64,000 bases of DNA, taken from positions 186,001 through 250,000 of the forward strand of contig NZ_JAAXLS010000005.1 in the NCBI RefSeq assembly GCF_012328925.1. Direction: 5' to 3'. Each line of letters starts with the position of its first letter. The first letter of the stretch is position 1. Positions 16,254-24,201 of the stretch are shown here, piece by piece. A program made the translations under genes and the position numbers. Origin of the DNA: Amycolatopsis acididurans. Its GTDB lineage: Bacteria > Actinomycetota > Actinomycetes > Mycobacteriales > Pseudonocardiaceae. The notes below the pieces were generated by a model. It searched no databases. It had not been told where the DNA came from and worked only from the letters and a program-made list of their open reading frames with translations.

Positions 16254-16850
16254 TCATCGATTCGGTTCTCCACCTGGGTCTGGTGATCTCCACCCTATTT
16301 GGGTAGCCTTACCAATACCTGTTGGGAATTGTTTCGGTAAGGCTTTCCTAATTAGTTCGCGGGGATCGCCGTGTGATACCGCGGCGGTCGAGGCCGGTGA
16401 TGATCCGCTGTGCGCGATTAGGAACAGAATGCCGAACGCGAGGCCGGGTGCGATGAGAGTGCGGGCCGCCGCGGCCGCCAGGCGCCCGAGCGCGGCCCAG
16501 TGTGGCGGCGGCAATGGTGCGGCGAGCGCCACCCCGGCCAGGATCGGTGCGAGCCACGCGCTGGTGGCGGGACGGTCGACGCTCGCGGTGAGCACGTCGG
16601 AGCCTGCCGCGCGCACCAGCAGTGCGGCTGCGGTGGTGACCGCGACGAACGTGGTGGCCAGGACGCGGGTGGTCTGCCCGCTCGCGGTTTCCGGCCAGTC
16701 GCTGGGGTGCAGCCACAGTTTCGCGGCCCCGGCGGCTGTATCGAACCAGGCGCGAGGCCCGGCCAGTCGAGCCTCGCGCACGATCTCGCTGCCCCATCGC
16801 TCGCGGATCCCGGGCGGGTAGAGCCGCGGCAGAAGCGCGGGCACGTTCAT
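16254..16850 (-). CDS. Three-TM membrane protein encoded with PadR regulator
   Basis: A 198-residue protein whose N-terminus (LLPRLYPPGIRERWGSEIV) is the short amphipathic YPP.FR.R.G motif often found in proteins paired with PadR regulators. Three hydrophobic spans follow (about 65-85, 95-113, 130-147). The C-terminal about 40 residues are polar and poorly conserved-looking, and their codons overlap both iron boxes of the ferritin promoter. The start overlaps the PadR stop by ATGA, so the two are one transcript. Function is unknown; such proteins are usually membrane targets or partners of the PadR switch. Confidence 0.7.
   Translation of the reverse strand: MNVPALLPRLYPPGIRERWGSEIVREARLAGPRAWFDTAAGAAKLWLHPSDWPETASGQTTRVLATTFVAVTTAAALLVRAAGSDVLTASVDRPATSAWLAPILAGVALAAPLPPPHWAALGRLAAAAARTLIAPGLAFGILFLIAHSGSSPASTAAVSHGDPRELIRKALPKQFPTGIGKATQIGWRSPDPGGEPNR
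16298..16316. promoter_or_regulatory. IdeR/DtxR-like iron box, promoter-proximal copy
   Basis: The minus-strand sequence is ATTGGTAAGGCTACCCAAA, matching the mycobacterial IdeR consensus TTAGGTTAGGCTAACCTAA at 14 of 19 positions. It lies 62 bp upstream of the ferritin start and inside the last codons of the PadR-linked membrane protein gene. Confidence 0.65.
16333..16351. promoter_or_regulatory. IdeR/DtxR-like iron box, distal copy
   Basis: The plus-strand sequence TTCGGTAAGGCTTTCCTAA matches the IdeR consensus at 15 of 19 positions. Its centre is 35 bp from the centre of the proximal box, about 3.3 helical turns. Tandem boxes far upstream of the start are the arrangement known for IdeR-activated bacterioferritin/ferritin genes in mycobacteria, as opposed to a single repressor site. 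Confidence 0.7.
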
Positions 16851-17158
16851 GCCGGTGTGACCCCCAATGCGCGAAGCCCCGCCTGTGCGACCCGGGTCAT
16901 CTGTTCCAGTTCCGCGCGCAAGGTCTCCCGCCCGGCCGCGGTGATGCGGACGGTGCGCTGCCTGTCCCGCGCGTCGGCGCGGCCCGTGACGGGTTCGATC
17001 AGGTGCCGTGCCTCGAGGCGGGCGAGCGCGCCGTACAGGCTGCCCGGGCCGAGCCGGGCCCCGGTCAGCTTCTCGATCGCGGTGTTGATCGCATACCCGT
17101 GCAGCGGGCCGCCCGCGAGCGCGGTGAGCACCAGCATCTGCGCGTCGTTGCTGTGCAT
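16847..17158 (-). CDS. PadR-family transcriptional regulator
   Basis: A 103-residue winged-helix repressor. Features are the LVLTALAGGPLHGYAI opening, GPGSLYGALARLEARHLIEPV recognition helix and wing, and a dimerising C-terminal helix. It probably senses a small hydrophobic ligand. The gene is divergent from the hydrolase at 17208, and a perfect 13-bp inverted repeat fills the 49-bp gap between them. The start ATG has TACTAT 7 bp upstream and no ribosome site, so the mRNA is probably leaderless and self-repressed. Confidence 0.93.
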   Translation of the reverse strand: MHSNDAQMLVLTALAGGPLHGYAINTAIEKLTGARLGPGSLYGALARLEARHLIEPVTGRADARDRQRTVRITAAGRETLRAELEQMTRVAQAGLRALGVTPA

Positions 17159-17164
17159 GCGTCG

Positions 17165-17202
17165 AATAGTACGCGACTCGATGCTACGCGTCGCGTACTA
17201 TT
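17165..17202. promoter_or_regulatory. PadR operator with two overlapping divergent leaderless promoters
   Basis: AATAGTACGCGAC (17165-17177) and GTCGCGTACTATT (17190-17202) are perfect inverted repeats separated by 12 bp. Each arm contains TACTAT read outward. That hexamer ends 7 bp before the PadR ATG on the minus strand and 6 bp before the hydrolase ATG on the plus strand. One dimeric repressor could therefore shut both promoters at once. Confidence 0.75.
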
Positions 17203-17207
17203 CCGGC

Positions 17208-18440
17208 ATGGGTGAAGGCGCACAGGGTAAGCAGCAACGCCGGTGGCCGCGGTGGGTTCTCTGGATCGCGCTCACACTCGTTGTCGTACTCAGCGGTTAC
17301 GTCGGCTACGTCGCGATCCGAGCCGCGCAGCCGGTCACGCTGCCCGCTCCGACCGGTCCCTACCAGGTCGGCCGAACCATCGTCGAATGGACCGACAGCA
17401 CCCGTACCGATCCGCTTGCCCCGCAACCGGGTAAGCCGCGGGAGCTTTCGGTCTGGCTGTGGTATCCGGGTGTCCCCGCTCCCGGCGCGCAGCGCGCGCC
17501 CTACACCCCGGGCGCCTGGGCGGGACTGCATCTGAGCGGCCCGGCCAGGCTCGGCGAGACCGGCTTCACCGAGGTTCGCGGCCACTCGTTCGCCGACGTT
17601 CCGATCGCCACCGGCAGGTTCCCCGTCGTCGTGCTGGAACCAGGCATGGGCCTCGCCGCGCCGCAATACACCGCGCTCGCGGAAGACCTGGCCAGTCACG
17701 GCTACCTGGTCGCCGGCGTCACCCCCACCTACAGCGCGAACCTCACCGTCCTCAACGGACAGACCGTATCCGCCACGGAAGCCGGTAAACCGGCGGCGAC
17801 CGACGCCGCGAACGAGCACGCGGGTCAGGCCCAGGCCGACGGTGACCGACTGGTCGGCGTCTGGGCGGACGATGCCCGATTCGCGGCCACGGAGGTCACG
17901 GCACTGAGCACCAGTGGCCGTTTCGCCGGGCACATCAACGCGGGCGCGATCGTCTATGCCGGTCATTCCTTCGGCGGCGCCGCAGCGTTGGAGGCGTGCC
18001 GCACCGACCCCCAATGCGCAGGCGCGGCCGACCTCGACGGCACCCAGTACGGCACGGTCGTCCATACCGGGCTTGCCAAACCGATGATGCTCATCGGCAG
18101 CCAGAACTCCTGTATCACCGGCACCTGCCAGCCGGCCGACGCCGGCGAACAGGCCGGCCAGGACTCCGCCCGGACCCTGCTGGCCGCCAGCACCGGGGGC
18201 GCCTGGTGCTACCAGATCACCGGAGCCGAGCACTTCAATTTCAGCGACTACGGCGGCTACTACCTCGCCGCACCGATCCGGTCTCAGGTCCCGCTCGGTC
18301 CCATCGACGGCACCGAAGCGCTCACCATCGCAGGCACCTACCTCGCCGCGTTCACCGACCACGTGACCCAGGGCCGTCCCGAACCGCTGCTGACCGGCCC
18401 CACACCCTATCCCCAGGTCCACGTCCAGCACACCGGCTGA
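17208..18440 (+). CDS. Membrane-anchored alpha/beta hydrolase, PAF-acetylhydrolase-like
   Basis: A 410-residue protein with a basic head and one TM span (about residues 15-37), then an extracytoplasmic hydrolase domain. Key elements are PVVVLEPGMG (oxyanion region), YAGHSFGGAAALEA (nucleophile Ser), DLDGTQYGT (acid region) and GAEHFNFSDY (catalytic His), the order found in platelet-activating-factor acetylhydrolase/lipase-type enzymes. Four cysteines between the nucleophile and His could form disulfides. It probably cleaves lipid or other esters at the cell surface and is controlled by the divergent PadR gene. TACTAT 6 bp before the ATG suggests a leaderless mRNA. Confidence 0.85.
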   Translation: MGEGAQGKQQRRWPRWVLWIALTLVVVLSGYVGYVAIRAAQPVTLPAPTGPYQVGRTIVEWTDSTRTDPLAPQPGKPRELSVWLWYPGVPAPGAQRAPYTPGAWAGLHLSGPARLGETGFTEVRGHSFADVPIATGRFPVVVLEPGMGLAAPQYTALAEDLASHGYLVAGVTPTYSANLTVLNGQTVSATEAGKPAATDAANEHAGQAQADGDRLVGVWADDARFAATEVTALSTSGRFAGHINAGAIVYAGHSFGGAAALEACRTDPQCAGAADLDGTQYGTVVHTGLAKPMMLIGSQNSCITGTCQPADAGEQAGQDSARTLLAASTGGAWCYQITGAEHFNFSDYGGYYLAAPIRSQVPLGPIDGTEALTIAGTYLAAFTDHVTQGRPEPLLTGPTPYPQVHVQHTG

Positions 18441-18461
18441 CCAGCACGGTGCGCACCACAC

Positions 18462-19667
18462 TCAATCCGCGGGGGATCGCACGATCGGGCAGGACATGCA
18501 TCGCGGTCCGCCGCGGCCCGAGCCCAGCTCGGAACCGGCGATCGCCAGCACCTCGATCCCGGCTTCTTCCAGGCGCGCGTTGGTCTCGACGTTGCGCTCG
18601 TAGCCGACCACCACGCCGGGCGCGAGCGCGAGCGTGTTGTTGCCGTCGTCCCACTGTTCGCGCTCGGCGGTCACCGGATCGAGGCCGGTGTCGATCACCC
18701 GCAGTTTCTCGATCCCCATGGCCTCCGCGGCGGCGTGCAGGAACGGCTCCGGACCGTCGACCCGCACGGAGCCGTCGTCGCCCGGCCGCATCGGATACGC
18801 GACGAGCGAGTCCCGAGCCAGCGGGTACATCACCACGGCGTCGCTGTCCACCATCGTGCACACGGTGTCCAGGTGCATCGTGGCGCGCTCCTGCTCGATG
18901 GGCACGGCAAGCACGGTGTGCGCGAGGTCGTCCGCGAACACGGATCGGGCCAGCGATTCCGCGCCCGCCGGTGTGGTCCGCTCGCCGACGCCGACGGCCA
19001 GCACGCCCGGCGCGAGCAGCATGACGTCCCCGCCTTCGACCGGGGCCGAATGCGCGCCGTAGGCACGGGCGGCGTGCCGGAACCGCGGGTGATAGGCGTA
19101 GATCAGGTCCAGCAGCGCGGTCTCCCGGCGCCGCGCGGGCATGGCCAGCGACGAGATGGCCACCCGGTCGGCGATCCACACCGACGAGTCACGGGTGAAC
19201 AGCAGGTTCGGCAGCGGATCCACCGCGAAGTCGTGCGGATGGTGCATCTTGCGCACCAGCGACGGGCCCTCGGCAGCGGGCAGTTCCTCGAAGGTCATCC
19301 CGCCGGTGAGCACCTCGGTGAGGGTGGGCGGGTCCACGCGGGACAGGTACGAGCGCAGCGAGTCGGCGAGGTTCTCGCCGAGCCGCAGATCGTTGACCGC
19401 CGCATGCACCCCGGCGGCGTGCGCGCGGGCGTCGGCCAGTGCCTCGGTGAGCACGTCGGTCAGCAGCAGGACCTCGACGCCGCGGCCGCGCAGCACTTCG
19501 GCGAACGCGTCGTGCTCCTGCTGGGCACGGTCGACCCAGGGGATCGAGTCGAACAGGAGCTGGTCGTTGTTGCGCGGGGTGAGCCTCTTGAGCTCGTTGC
19601 CCGGCCGGTGCAGCAGAACGGTCCGCAGCGGCCCGACCTCGCTGTCCACCCTGGGTTTCGTGGTCAT
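18462..19667 (-). CDS. arcA: Arginine deiminase
   Basis: A 401-residue enzyme converting L-arginine to citrulline and ammonia. It has the family start ([23 protein letters not shown]), the substrate-binding PNLLFTRD and EGGDVMLL segments, the catalytic MHLDT His/Asp region, and the nucleophile Cys in [11 protein letters not shown] near the C-terminus. The usual partners arcB, arcC and an arginine/ornithine antiporter are not adjacent, so the ATP-yielding pathway is not encoded as a cluster here. The start ATG is 9 bp past the CPBP protease stop, suggesting read-through from that gene. Confidence 0.95.
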   Translation of the reverse strand: MTTKPRVDSEVGPLRTVLLHRPGNELKRLTPRNNDQLLFDSIPWVDRAQQEHDAFAEVLRGRGVEVLLLTDVLTEALADARAHAAGVHAAVNDLRLGENLADSLRSYLSRVDPPTLTEVLTGGMTFEELPAAEGPSLVRKMHHPHDFAVDPLPNLLFTRDSSVWIADRVAISSLAMPARRRETALLDLIYAYHPRFRHAARAYGAHSAPVEGGDVMLLAPGVLAVGVGERTTPAGAESLARSVFADDLAHTVLAVPIEQERATMHLDTVCTMVDSDAVVMYPLARDSLVAYPMRPGDDGSVRVDGPEPFLHAAAEAMGIEKLRVIDTGLDPVTAEREQWDDGNNTLALAPGVVVGYERNVETNARLEEAGIEVLAIAGSELGSGRGGPRCMSCPIVRSPAD

Positions 19668-19676
19668 TCCCGCAGC

Positions 19677-20483
19677 TTAGGGCAGGAACGAGAGGTGTCC
19701 CTTCAGCAGCGAGTAGCCGACGAACGAGCACACGTCGAGCAGGGTGTGCGCGACGATCAACGGCCACAGCCGGTTCGTCTTCTGCCACACCCGCCCGAAG
19801 ACAAGGCCCATGACGACGTTGCCGACGAACCCGCCGAAGCCCTGGTAGAGGTGGTAGGAACCACGCAGCACGGCCGCGGCGAGCAGCCCGGAGTTCTCGC
19901 GGAAGGACAGTTGCCGAAGCCGGGTCAGCATGTAGCCGATCACCAGCATCTCCTCGGCGAAGGCGTTGCCGAACGCCGAGAGCACGAGCGCGACCGGCCG
20001 CCACCACGTGTCGTCCAATGTGGACGGCTGCACGGCGAGGTTGAAGCCGAGCTTCCAGGCGGCGAAGTAGAGCGCGAGCCCGGGGATGCCGATCAGTGCC
20101 GTCAGCCCGACGCCCCACAGGACGTCGCGCCGCCGCCAGCCGAGCCCGACCGAGGTGAGCCGGATGCCGGCGCGCACGAGCAGGTAGCCGCCGAGCGCAC
20201 CCCAGCCGAGCAGCTGCAGCGCGCTCAGCAGCTGGGCGAGCAGATCGAGGAGGTCGGCGGCGGCCTGCGGCGCGTTGAGCGCCACGTGCTGCCGGCTCAG
20301 CGGCTCCGGCCGGACGAGCGAGTCGATGAGCGAGACGAGGCTGCGTGCGCCGGAGAGGCCGAGGGTGATGCCGAAGACGATCCAGATCTCGATCCTGATC
20401 CGGCGGCGCTCGTCGTCCTCGAGGACCGGTTCGGGCCGCTCGGGCCGGTCCGGGCGCAGCCAGTCGCGGGCGAGGGACGTCAC
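19677..20483 (-). CDS. CPBP-family intramembrane glutamic protease (CAAX/Abi)
   Basis: A 268-residue integral membrane protein with about seven TM spans. The three catalytic motifs are present: AFAEEMLVIGYMLTRL (Glu-Glu), SGLLAAAVLRGSYHLYQG (His), and LWPLIVAHTLLDVCSF (His). The N-terminal about 30 residues are charged and cytoplasmic. Substrate is unknown; family members process prenylated or signalling peptides in the membrane. The GTG start has TAGCGT 6 bp upstream on the coding strand, overlapping the -10 of the divergent gene at 20507. Confidence 0.92.
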   Translation of the reverse strand: MTSLARDWLRPDRPERPEPVLEDDERRRIRIEIWIVFGITLGLSGARSLVSLIDSLVRPEPLSRQHVALNAPQAAADLLDLLAQLLSALQLLGWGALGGYLLVRAGIRLTSVGLGWRRRDVLWGVGLTALIGIPGLALYFAAWKLGFNLAVQPSTLDDTWWRPVALVLSAFGNAFAEEMLVIGYMLTRLRQLSFRENSGLLAAAVLRGSYHLYQGFGGFVGNVVMGLVFGRVWQKTNRLWPLIVAHTLLDVCSFVGYSLLKGHLSFLP

Positions 20484-20489
20484 GTACGC

Positions 20490-20499
20490 ACGCTACCGT
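20490..20499. promoter_or_regulatory. Overlapping divergent -10 elements
   Basis: On the minus strand TAGCGT (20495-20490) ends 6 bp before the CPBP protease GTG. On the plus strand TACCGT (20494-20499) ends 7 bp before the ATG of the PPOX gene. The two hexamers share 2 bp, so both genes appear to use leaderless transcripts from mutually exclusive promoters in a 23-bp gap. Confidence 0.5.
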
Positions 20500-20506
20500 C
20501 TGCAGC

Positions 20507-20971
20507 ATGGCACCGAAGATCGCGACCGCGGACCGGGTCGGCCGCGAGGAACTGCTCGAGTTCCTTCGCCCCCGGCACCGCGCCATCCTGATGACCACCC
20601 GCTCCGACGGGCGCCCGCAGCTCTCCCCGCTCACCTGCGGCATCGACCCAGAGGGCCGGCTTGTCGCCTCGACCTACCCGAAGCGCGCGAAGACCGCCAA
20701 CGCCAAGCGCAACCCGGCCGTGTCGGTCTGCGTGCTCTCCGACGAGTGGAACGACGCGTGGGTCCAGGTCGACGGGCAGGCCGAGGTGCTCGACATGCCC
20801 GAGGCGCTGGAGCCGCTGGTGGACTACTTCCGCTGCATCTCCGGCGAGCACCCGGACTGGGACGAGTACCGCGAGGCGATGCGCAGGCAGAACAAGAGCA
20901 TCATCCGCGTCACCATCGAGCACTGGGGCCCCATCGCCACCGGCGGCTTCCCCCCAGATCTCCCCAACTAA
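20507..20971 (+). CDS. PPOX-class, probably F420-dependent, oxidoreductase
   Basis: A 154-residue split-barrel flavin/F420-binding protein. Family landmarks are the GRPQLSPLTCGID segment, STYPKRAKTANAKRNPAVSVCV with the basic residues that hold the cofactor phosphate, and WVQVDGQAEVLD. Proteins with this pattern in actinobacteria commonly use coenzyme F420 to reduce quinones, biliverdin or aflatoxin-like substrates, though the natural substrate here is unknown. It is followed directly by the 22-bp repeat array. Confidence 0.88.
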   Translation: MAPKIATADRVGREELLEFLRPRHRAILMTTRSDGRPQLSPLTCGIDPEGRLVASTYPKRAKTANAKRNPAVSVCVLSDEWNDAWVQVDGQAEVLDMPEALEPLVDYFRCISGEHPDWDEYREAMRRQNKSIIRVTIEHWGPIATGGFPPDLPN

Positions 20972-20976
20972 CCCGC

Positions 20977-21198
20977 GAGTCGGGACTTCCGTGCGCCCGA
21001 GTCGGGGCTTGCGTGTGCCCGAGTCGGGCTTTGCGTGCGTGCGCGAGTCGGGGTTTGTGTGTGCGCGAGTTGAGGCTTGCGGGCGCCCGAGTCGGGCTTC
21101 CCGTGTGCGTGAGTTGGGCCTTCGGTGCGCGCGAGTCGGGCTTTGCGTGCGCCTGAGTCGGGGCTTTGCGTGCGCCCGAAACGAGGCTTCCACGCGCC
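20977..21198. repeat. 22-bp degenerate tandem repeat array between convergent genes
   Basis: Nine head-to-tail units of 22-24 bp start at 20977, 20999, 21021, 21045, 21067, 21089, 21111, 21133 and 21155. A tenth, decayed unit runs 21178-21198. The consensus is close to GAGTCGGGCTTTGCGTGYGC plus 2 bp. The GAGT(C/T)GGGnCTT core is the most constant part. The array fills the whole gap between the PPOX stop and the DUF2470 stop. There are no spacers, so it is not CRISPR-like. Confidence 0.9.
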
Positions 21199-21199
21199 G

Positions 21200-21964
21200 T
21201 CAGCGGCCCCGCAAGAAGGGGCAGCCCAGTAGGCGGCGGAGTTCGGCGGCGAGCTGTGGCGGGCTGTGCACTGGTTTGGCGAAGGCCAGCCGCACGTCGT
21301 GGTCGCCGGACTCCGCCTCCACGCGCAGCCGCAGCCCGAACCGGTCGAGCCCGAGCGGCCGGATCTTCCCGCCGCGCAGCTCCTCGGGGACGTGCCGCGC
21401 GAGTTGTTCGACCACGTCCGGGTGGTCGGATTCCAGATGGCGCAGCCAGTTCCGCTCGTAACTGTGGAACGGGTCGGGCGAGGCGGCGCTGAACATGTAC
21501 GGCCGCAACGACTGCGTACCCTCGGCGTCGGCGAGCACGAGCGAGGCCGGCGTGAGCCGCAGCAGGGTCATCCCGTGCCCGAGGTCGAGCAGCCGAGGGT
21601 CCGTACGCGTCTCGCTGATCGCGACGGCCCGGGCGCGTGCCGCGGCCAGCGTCAGCGGGCGCAGCCAGCCGGTGATCCACAGCAGCCCGCGCACGGGTTC
21701 GCGGAGATCGATCGGGGCGCAGTCGGCGAGCTCGAACATCACCGCGACCTCGGCCTCGGTGGCCCGTTCGACCAGCGGGTGCCCGTCCGCCAGCAGCAGG
21801 CTGACGCTGCCGCTGGCATGCACATGATGCAGATGCGGCACGACGCGCTCACCGCCGTGCCCGCCTGTCGGCATGACGTTTCCTGGACAGTCGCGGGACG
21901 CGATCGTCTTCGCGCGTTCCGCCGCGGTCGGCGCCGGCGGGCGGCGCAGGGTTGTCTCGGTCAC
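21200..21964 (-). CDS. DUF2470 domain protein, probable iron/heme-related
   Basis: A 254-residue soluble protein. The N-terminal part has a His cluster (VVPHLHHVHASGSVSLLL) followed by a split-barrel-like region. The C-terminal about 85 residues match DUF2470 (HLESDHPDVVEQLARH, GLDRFGLRLRV, VRLAFAKPV), a domain found in HugZ-type heme-utilisation proteins. The GTG start has a perfect AGGAGG 7 bp upstream, and an IdeR-like box begins 15 bp upstream of the start. I infer a role in heme or iron handling under iron limitation; the reaction is not established for this form. Confidence 0.85.
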   Translation of the reverse strand: MTETTLRRPPAPTAAERAKTIASRDCPGNVMPTGGHGGERVVPHLHHVHASGSVSLLLADGHPLVERATEAEVAVMFELADCAPIDLREPVRGLLWITGWLRPLTLAAARARAVAISETRTDPRLLDLGHGMTLLRLTPASLVLADAEGTQSLRPYMFSAASPDPFHSYERNWLRHLESDHPDVVEQLARHVPEELRGGKIRPLGLDRFGLRLRVEAESGDHDVRLAFAKPVHSPPQLAAELRRLLGCPFLRGR

Positions 21965-21979
21965 TGGCCCACCTCCTAC

Positions 21980-21998
21980 TTAGGTGAGCCTAACCTGC
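21980..21998. promoter_or_regulatory. IdeR/DtxR-like iron box upstream of the DUF2470 gene
   Basis: The minus-strand sequence GCAGGTTAGGCTCACCTAA matches the IdeR consensus TTAGGTTAGGCTAACCTAA at 16 of 19 positions, the best iron box in the window. It lies just before the ribosome binding site, where bound repressor would block transcription, so iron-replete repression is expected. Confidence 0.78.
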
Positions 21999-22096
21999 CT
22001 TCGGGAAAAGCGGAAGATATTCGATTGGGCCGACTGGCGGAATGGTCAAGTGTCCGCCCTGCGGACCCGTTTGTCCGGCTGTCGTACGCTACTAGC

Positions 22097-22972
22097 GTGT
22101 CCCTTGTGTCAAGCGCTGTGGAACTCACGCCCCCCGGCCCCCGTGGAATTCCTCCCCTGTTCGCGCGGCTCGTAGACGACTCGGCGCTGTTTCCGCCGGG
22201 TACCGCGACCATGCCCGAGGCGCTGCGTGCGCATTTCGCCACGCGCGAAGGGGATCGCTCGGGGCTGCTGGGGGTGTTCCTGTGCCAGGCCTCCCGCCTG
22301 CCGGAACTGATCACCGAGCTGATCAAGGTGAAGCCGAAGCAGCCACTGCCGCTCTCGCTCATCATCGACACCGGACTCGGCGGCGTTCCGAAGGCGATCT
22401 CGATCGTCGAGTCCCGCAGCGAGCTGTTGTCGCTGCGCATGGTGGAGATGCCCGCACCGTCCGATGTGGACGAAGTGTGGCTGGAGCGGGTCTCGGAGTT
22501 CGTGCCCGAGGACGTGATCAGGGTCGTCGAGCCACGCCGTGGCGTCGGCTGGCTCGACGGCGTGCGCAAGGTGATCGAGCACGGCAGCTGGCCGAAGATC
22601 CGGTGCGGCGGCGTGTCCAGCGAGAACTTCCCCAGTATCGACGAGGTCGCCGACTTCCTGTCCGTGGTCAGCAGTTTCTCCGGGGCGTCGTTCAAGGCGA
22701 CCAACAGCCTGCACCGCGCGGTGCGGCACGAGGACCCGGAGACCGGCATCATGCACCACGGTTTCCTGAACCTGCTGGTCGCCGTCGCCCGCTGCCTGTC
22801 CGGCGGCAACGTGCGCGAGGCGCTGTCGAGCACCGACGGCGAGGCGCTCGCCAAGGAGGCGCGCGAACTGTCCGAGCAGGCCTGTAAGGCCGTGCGCGCG
22901 CTGTTCGCCTCCTACGCGTCGGCGAGCTTCGACGAGCCCGTCGCCGACCTCGAGGCGCTCGACCTGCTGTGA
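22097..22972 (+). CDS. Conserved hypothetical protein upstream of an IclR regulator
   Basis: A 291-residue soluble protein I cannot assign to a named family. It has an alternating helix/strand pattern with segments such as PPLFARLVDDSALFPPG, LPLSLIIDTGLGG, IRVVEPRRG, IRCGG(V) and FKATNSLHRAVRHEDP. The regular beta-strand ends suggest a TIM-barrel-like fold. The GTG start has no ribosome site; TACGCT lies 6 bp upstream. Its TGA overlaps the GTG of the IclR gene, so the two are translated together. Confidence 0.75.
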   Translation: MSLVSSAVELTPPGPRGIPPLFARLVDDSALFPPGTATMPEALRAHFATREGDRSGLLGVFLCQASRLPELITELIKVKPKQPLPLSLIIDTGLGGVPKAISIVESRSELLSLRMVEMPAPSDVDEVWLERVSEFVPEDVIRVVEPRRGVGWLDGVRKVIEHGSWPKIRCGGVSSENFPSIDEVADFLSVVSSFSGASFKATNSLHRAVRHEDPETGIMHHGFLNLLVAVARCLSGGNVREALSSTDGEALAKEARELSEQACKAVRALFASYASASFDEPVADLEALDLL

Positions 22973-23595
22973 GCGAGGGGTCGCTCACGCTCGACCGCGG
23001 CCTCGCGTTGCTCCAGGCGGTGGCCGACGCCGACGGCGAGGCGGCGACGATTTCCGAACTGGCGGTCGCGATCGGTGCCAGCAGGGCGGCGATCTACCGG
23101 CTGCTGGTGCCGCTGTCCGAACGCGGCCTGGTGCGCCGCGACGACAACAAGGTGCGGCTCGGCGTCGGCGTGCTGCGACTCGGCCAGCAGGTCCTTCCCC
23201 AGGTGCGCGAGGCCGCGCGCCCGGTGCTGCGGGAACTGGCCGATCTCGTCGGTGCCACGGCGCACCTGTCCATCGCGCAGGGCGACCAGATGGAGTGTGT
23301 CGCCGTCGTCGAGCCCTCGTGGACGGACTTCCACGTCGCCTACCGCGTCGGCGCCCGGCATCCGATCGGGGTGGCCGCGGCGGGAAAGGCGCTGGCGCTG
23401 CGGCAGAGCGGCCGGGGCTGGGTCGCCTCCAGCGGGGAGCCGCGCCGCGGCGTGAGCGGCCTCGCGGCGCCGGTACGGGGCGTTCCCGGGCTGCGGGCGA
23501 GCGTCGGCGTCGTGTACTTCGGGCCGATCCGCGGCGACACCGTCGGCCCGCAGGTGATGACCGCCGCCGGGCGACTCGCCGAAGTGCTGAAGTAG
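22969..23595 (+). CDS. IclR-type transcriptional regulator (short form)
   Basis: A 208-residue regulator with an N-terminal winged helix (LTLDRGLALLQAVADA, ISELAVAIGASRAAIYRLLVPLSERGLV) and an IclR effector domain. The effector domain is recognisable (HLSIAQGDQMECVAVVEP, YRVGARHPIGVAAAGKALAL) but about 40 residues shorter than usual, with the loop after the dimer helix reduced. It overlaps the preceding gene by GTGA and may control it. The ligand is unknown. Confidence 0.88.
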   Translation: MSEGSLTLDRGLALLQAVADADGEAATISELAVAIGASRAAIYRLLVPLSERGLVRRDDNKVRLGVGVLRLGQQVLPQVREAARPVLRELADLVGATAHLSIAQGDQMECVAVVEPSWTDFHVAYRVGARHPIGVAAAGKALALRQSGRGWVASSGEPRRGVSGLAAPVRGVPGLRASVGVVYFGPIRGDTVGPQVMTAAGRLAEVLK

Positions 23596-23598
23596 GCG

Positions 23599-24201
23599 TC
23601 AGCCGACGAAGGCCTGCACGACCGCGAGCGCGGCGAACGCGGCGAAGGCGAACCCGGCGACGCGCTGCAGGATCTTGGGCCGGATGCGAGCGCGCACCTT
23701 GTGCCCGACGAACACCGCGACCGCCGCCACGACCAGCAGCGCGAGGAACGCACCGGCGCCGACCGCGAGGGGCTGGCCGTAGCGCACCGTGAGACCGGCC
23801 GTGGCCAGCTGCGACGCGTCGCCCCACTCGGCGGCGAACAGCACTCCGAACGAGGTCATCGCCGCGCGCAGAAACGACACCGGGCCGGGGCCGGTGCGGG
23901 CCGCGTCCTCGCCCGCCTCCCGTTCCACCGAGAAGCCCTCGCGCAGCAGCATGAACGCACCGAACCCGAACAGCGCGGCGACCACGGCGGCCACCACCCC
24001 GTCCGGCAGCATCGTCAGCGCGTGTCCGAACAAAACAGCGATAACGCATTGCACGGCGAACGCGACGGCCACTCCGGCGAACACCGGCCAGCCGCGGAAG
24101 CGAGTGGTGAGAACGAGGGTGGCGATCAGCGTCTTGTCCGGCAGTTCGACGGCAAGTACGAGTGCGAACGTGCTGGCCAGCGCCAGGAACGCGGTGCTCA
24201 T
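23599..24201 (-). CDS. GDT1/TMEM165-family (UPF0016) cation transporter
   Basis: A 200-residue membrane protein with six TM helices in two homologous halves. The family has two ExGD(K/R)(T/S) motifs that form the cation path. Here the second half has EWGDASQ and the first has ELPDKT, with Pro in place of Gly. Bacterial relatives export Mn2+. No yybP-ykoY manganese riboswitch could be recognised in the 123-bp leader. The gene ends 3 bp from the IclR gene on the opposite strand. Confidence 0.85.
   Translation of the reverse strand: MSTAFLALASTFALVLAVELPDKTLIATLVLTTRFRGWPVFAGVAVAFAVQCVIAVLFGHALTMLPDGVVAAVVAALFGFGAFMLLREGFSVEREAGEDAARTGPGPVSFLRAAMTSFGVLFAAEWGDASQLATAGLTVRYGQPLAVGAGAFLALLVVAAVAVFVGHKVRARIRPKILQRVAGFAFAAFAALAVVQAFVG

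Noticed and set aside
20977..21198. CRISPR array
   Set aside because: Repeats are contiguous with no spacers, and no cas genes are nearby.
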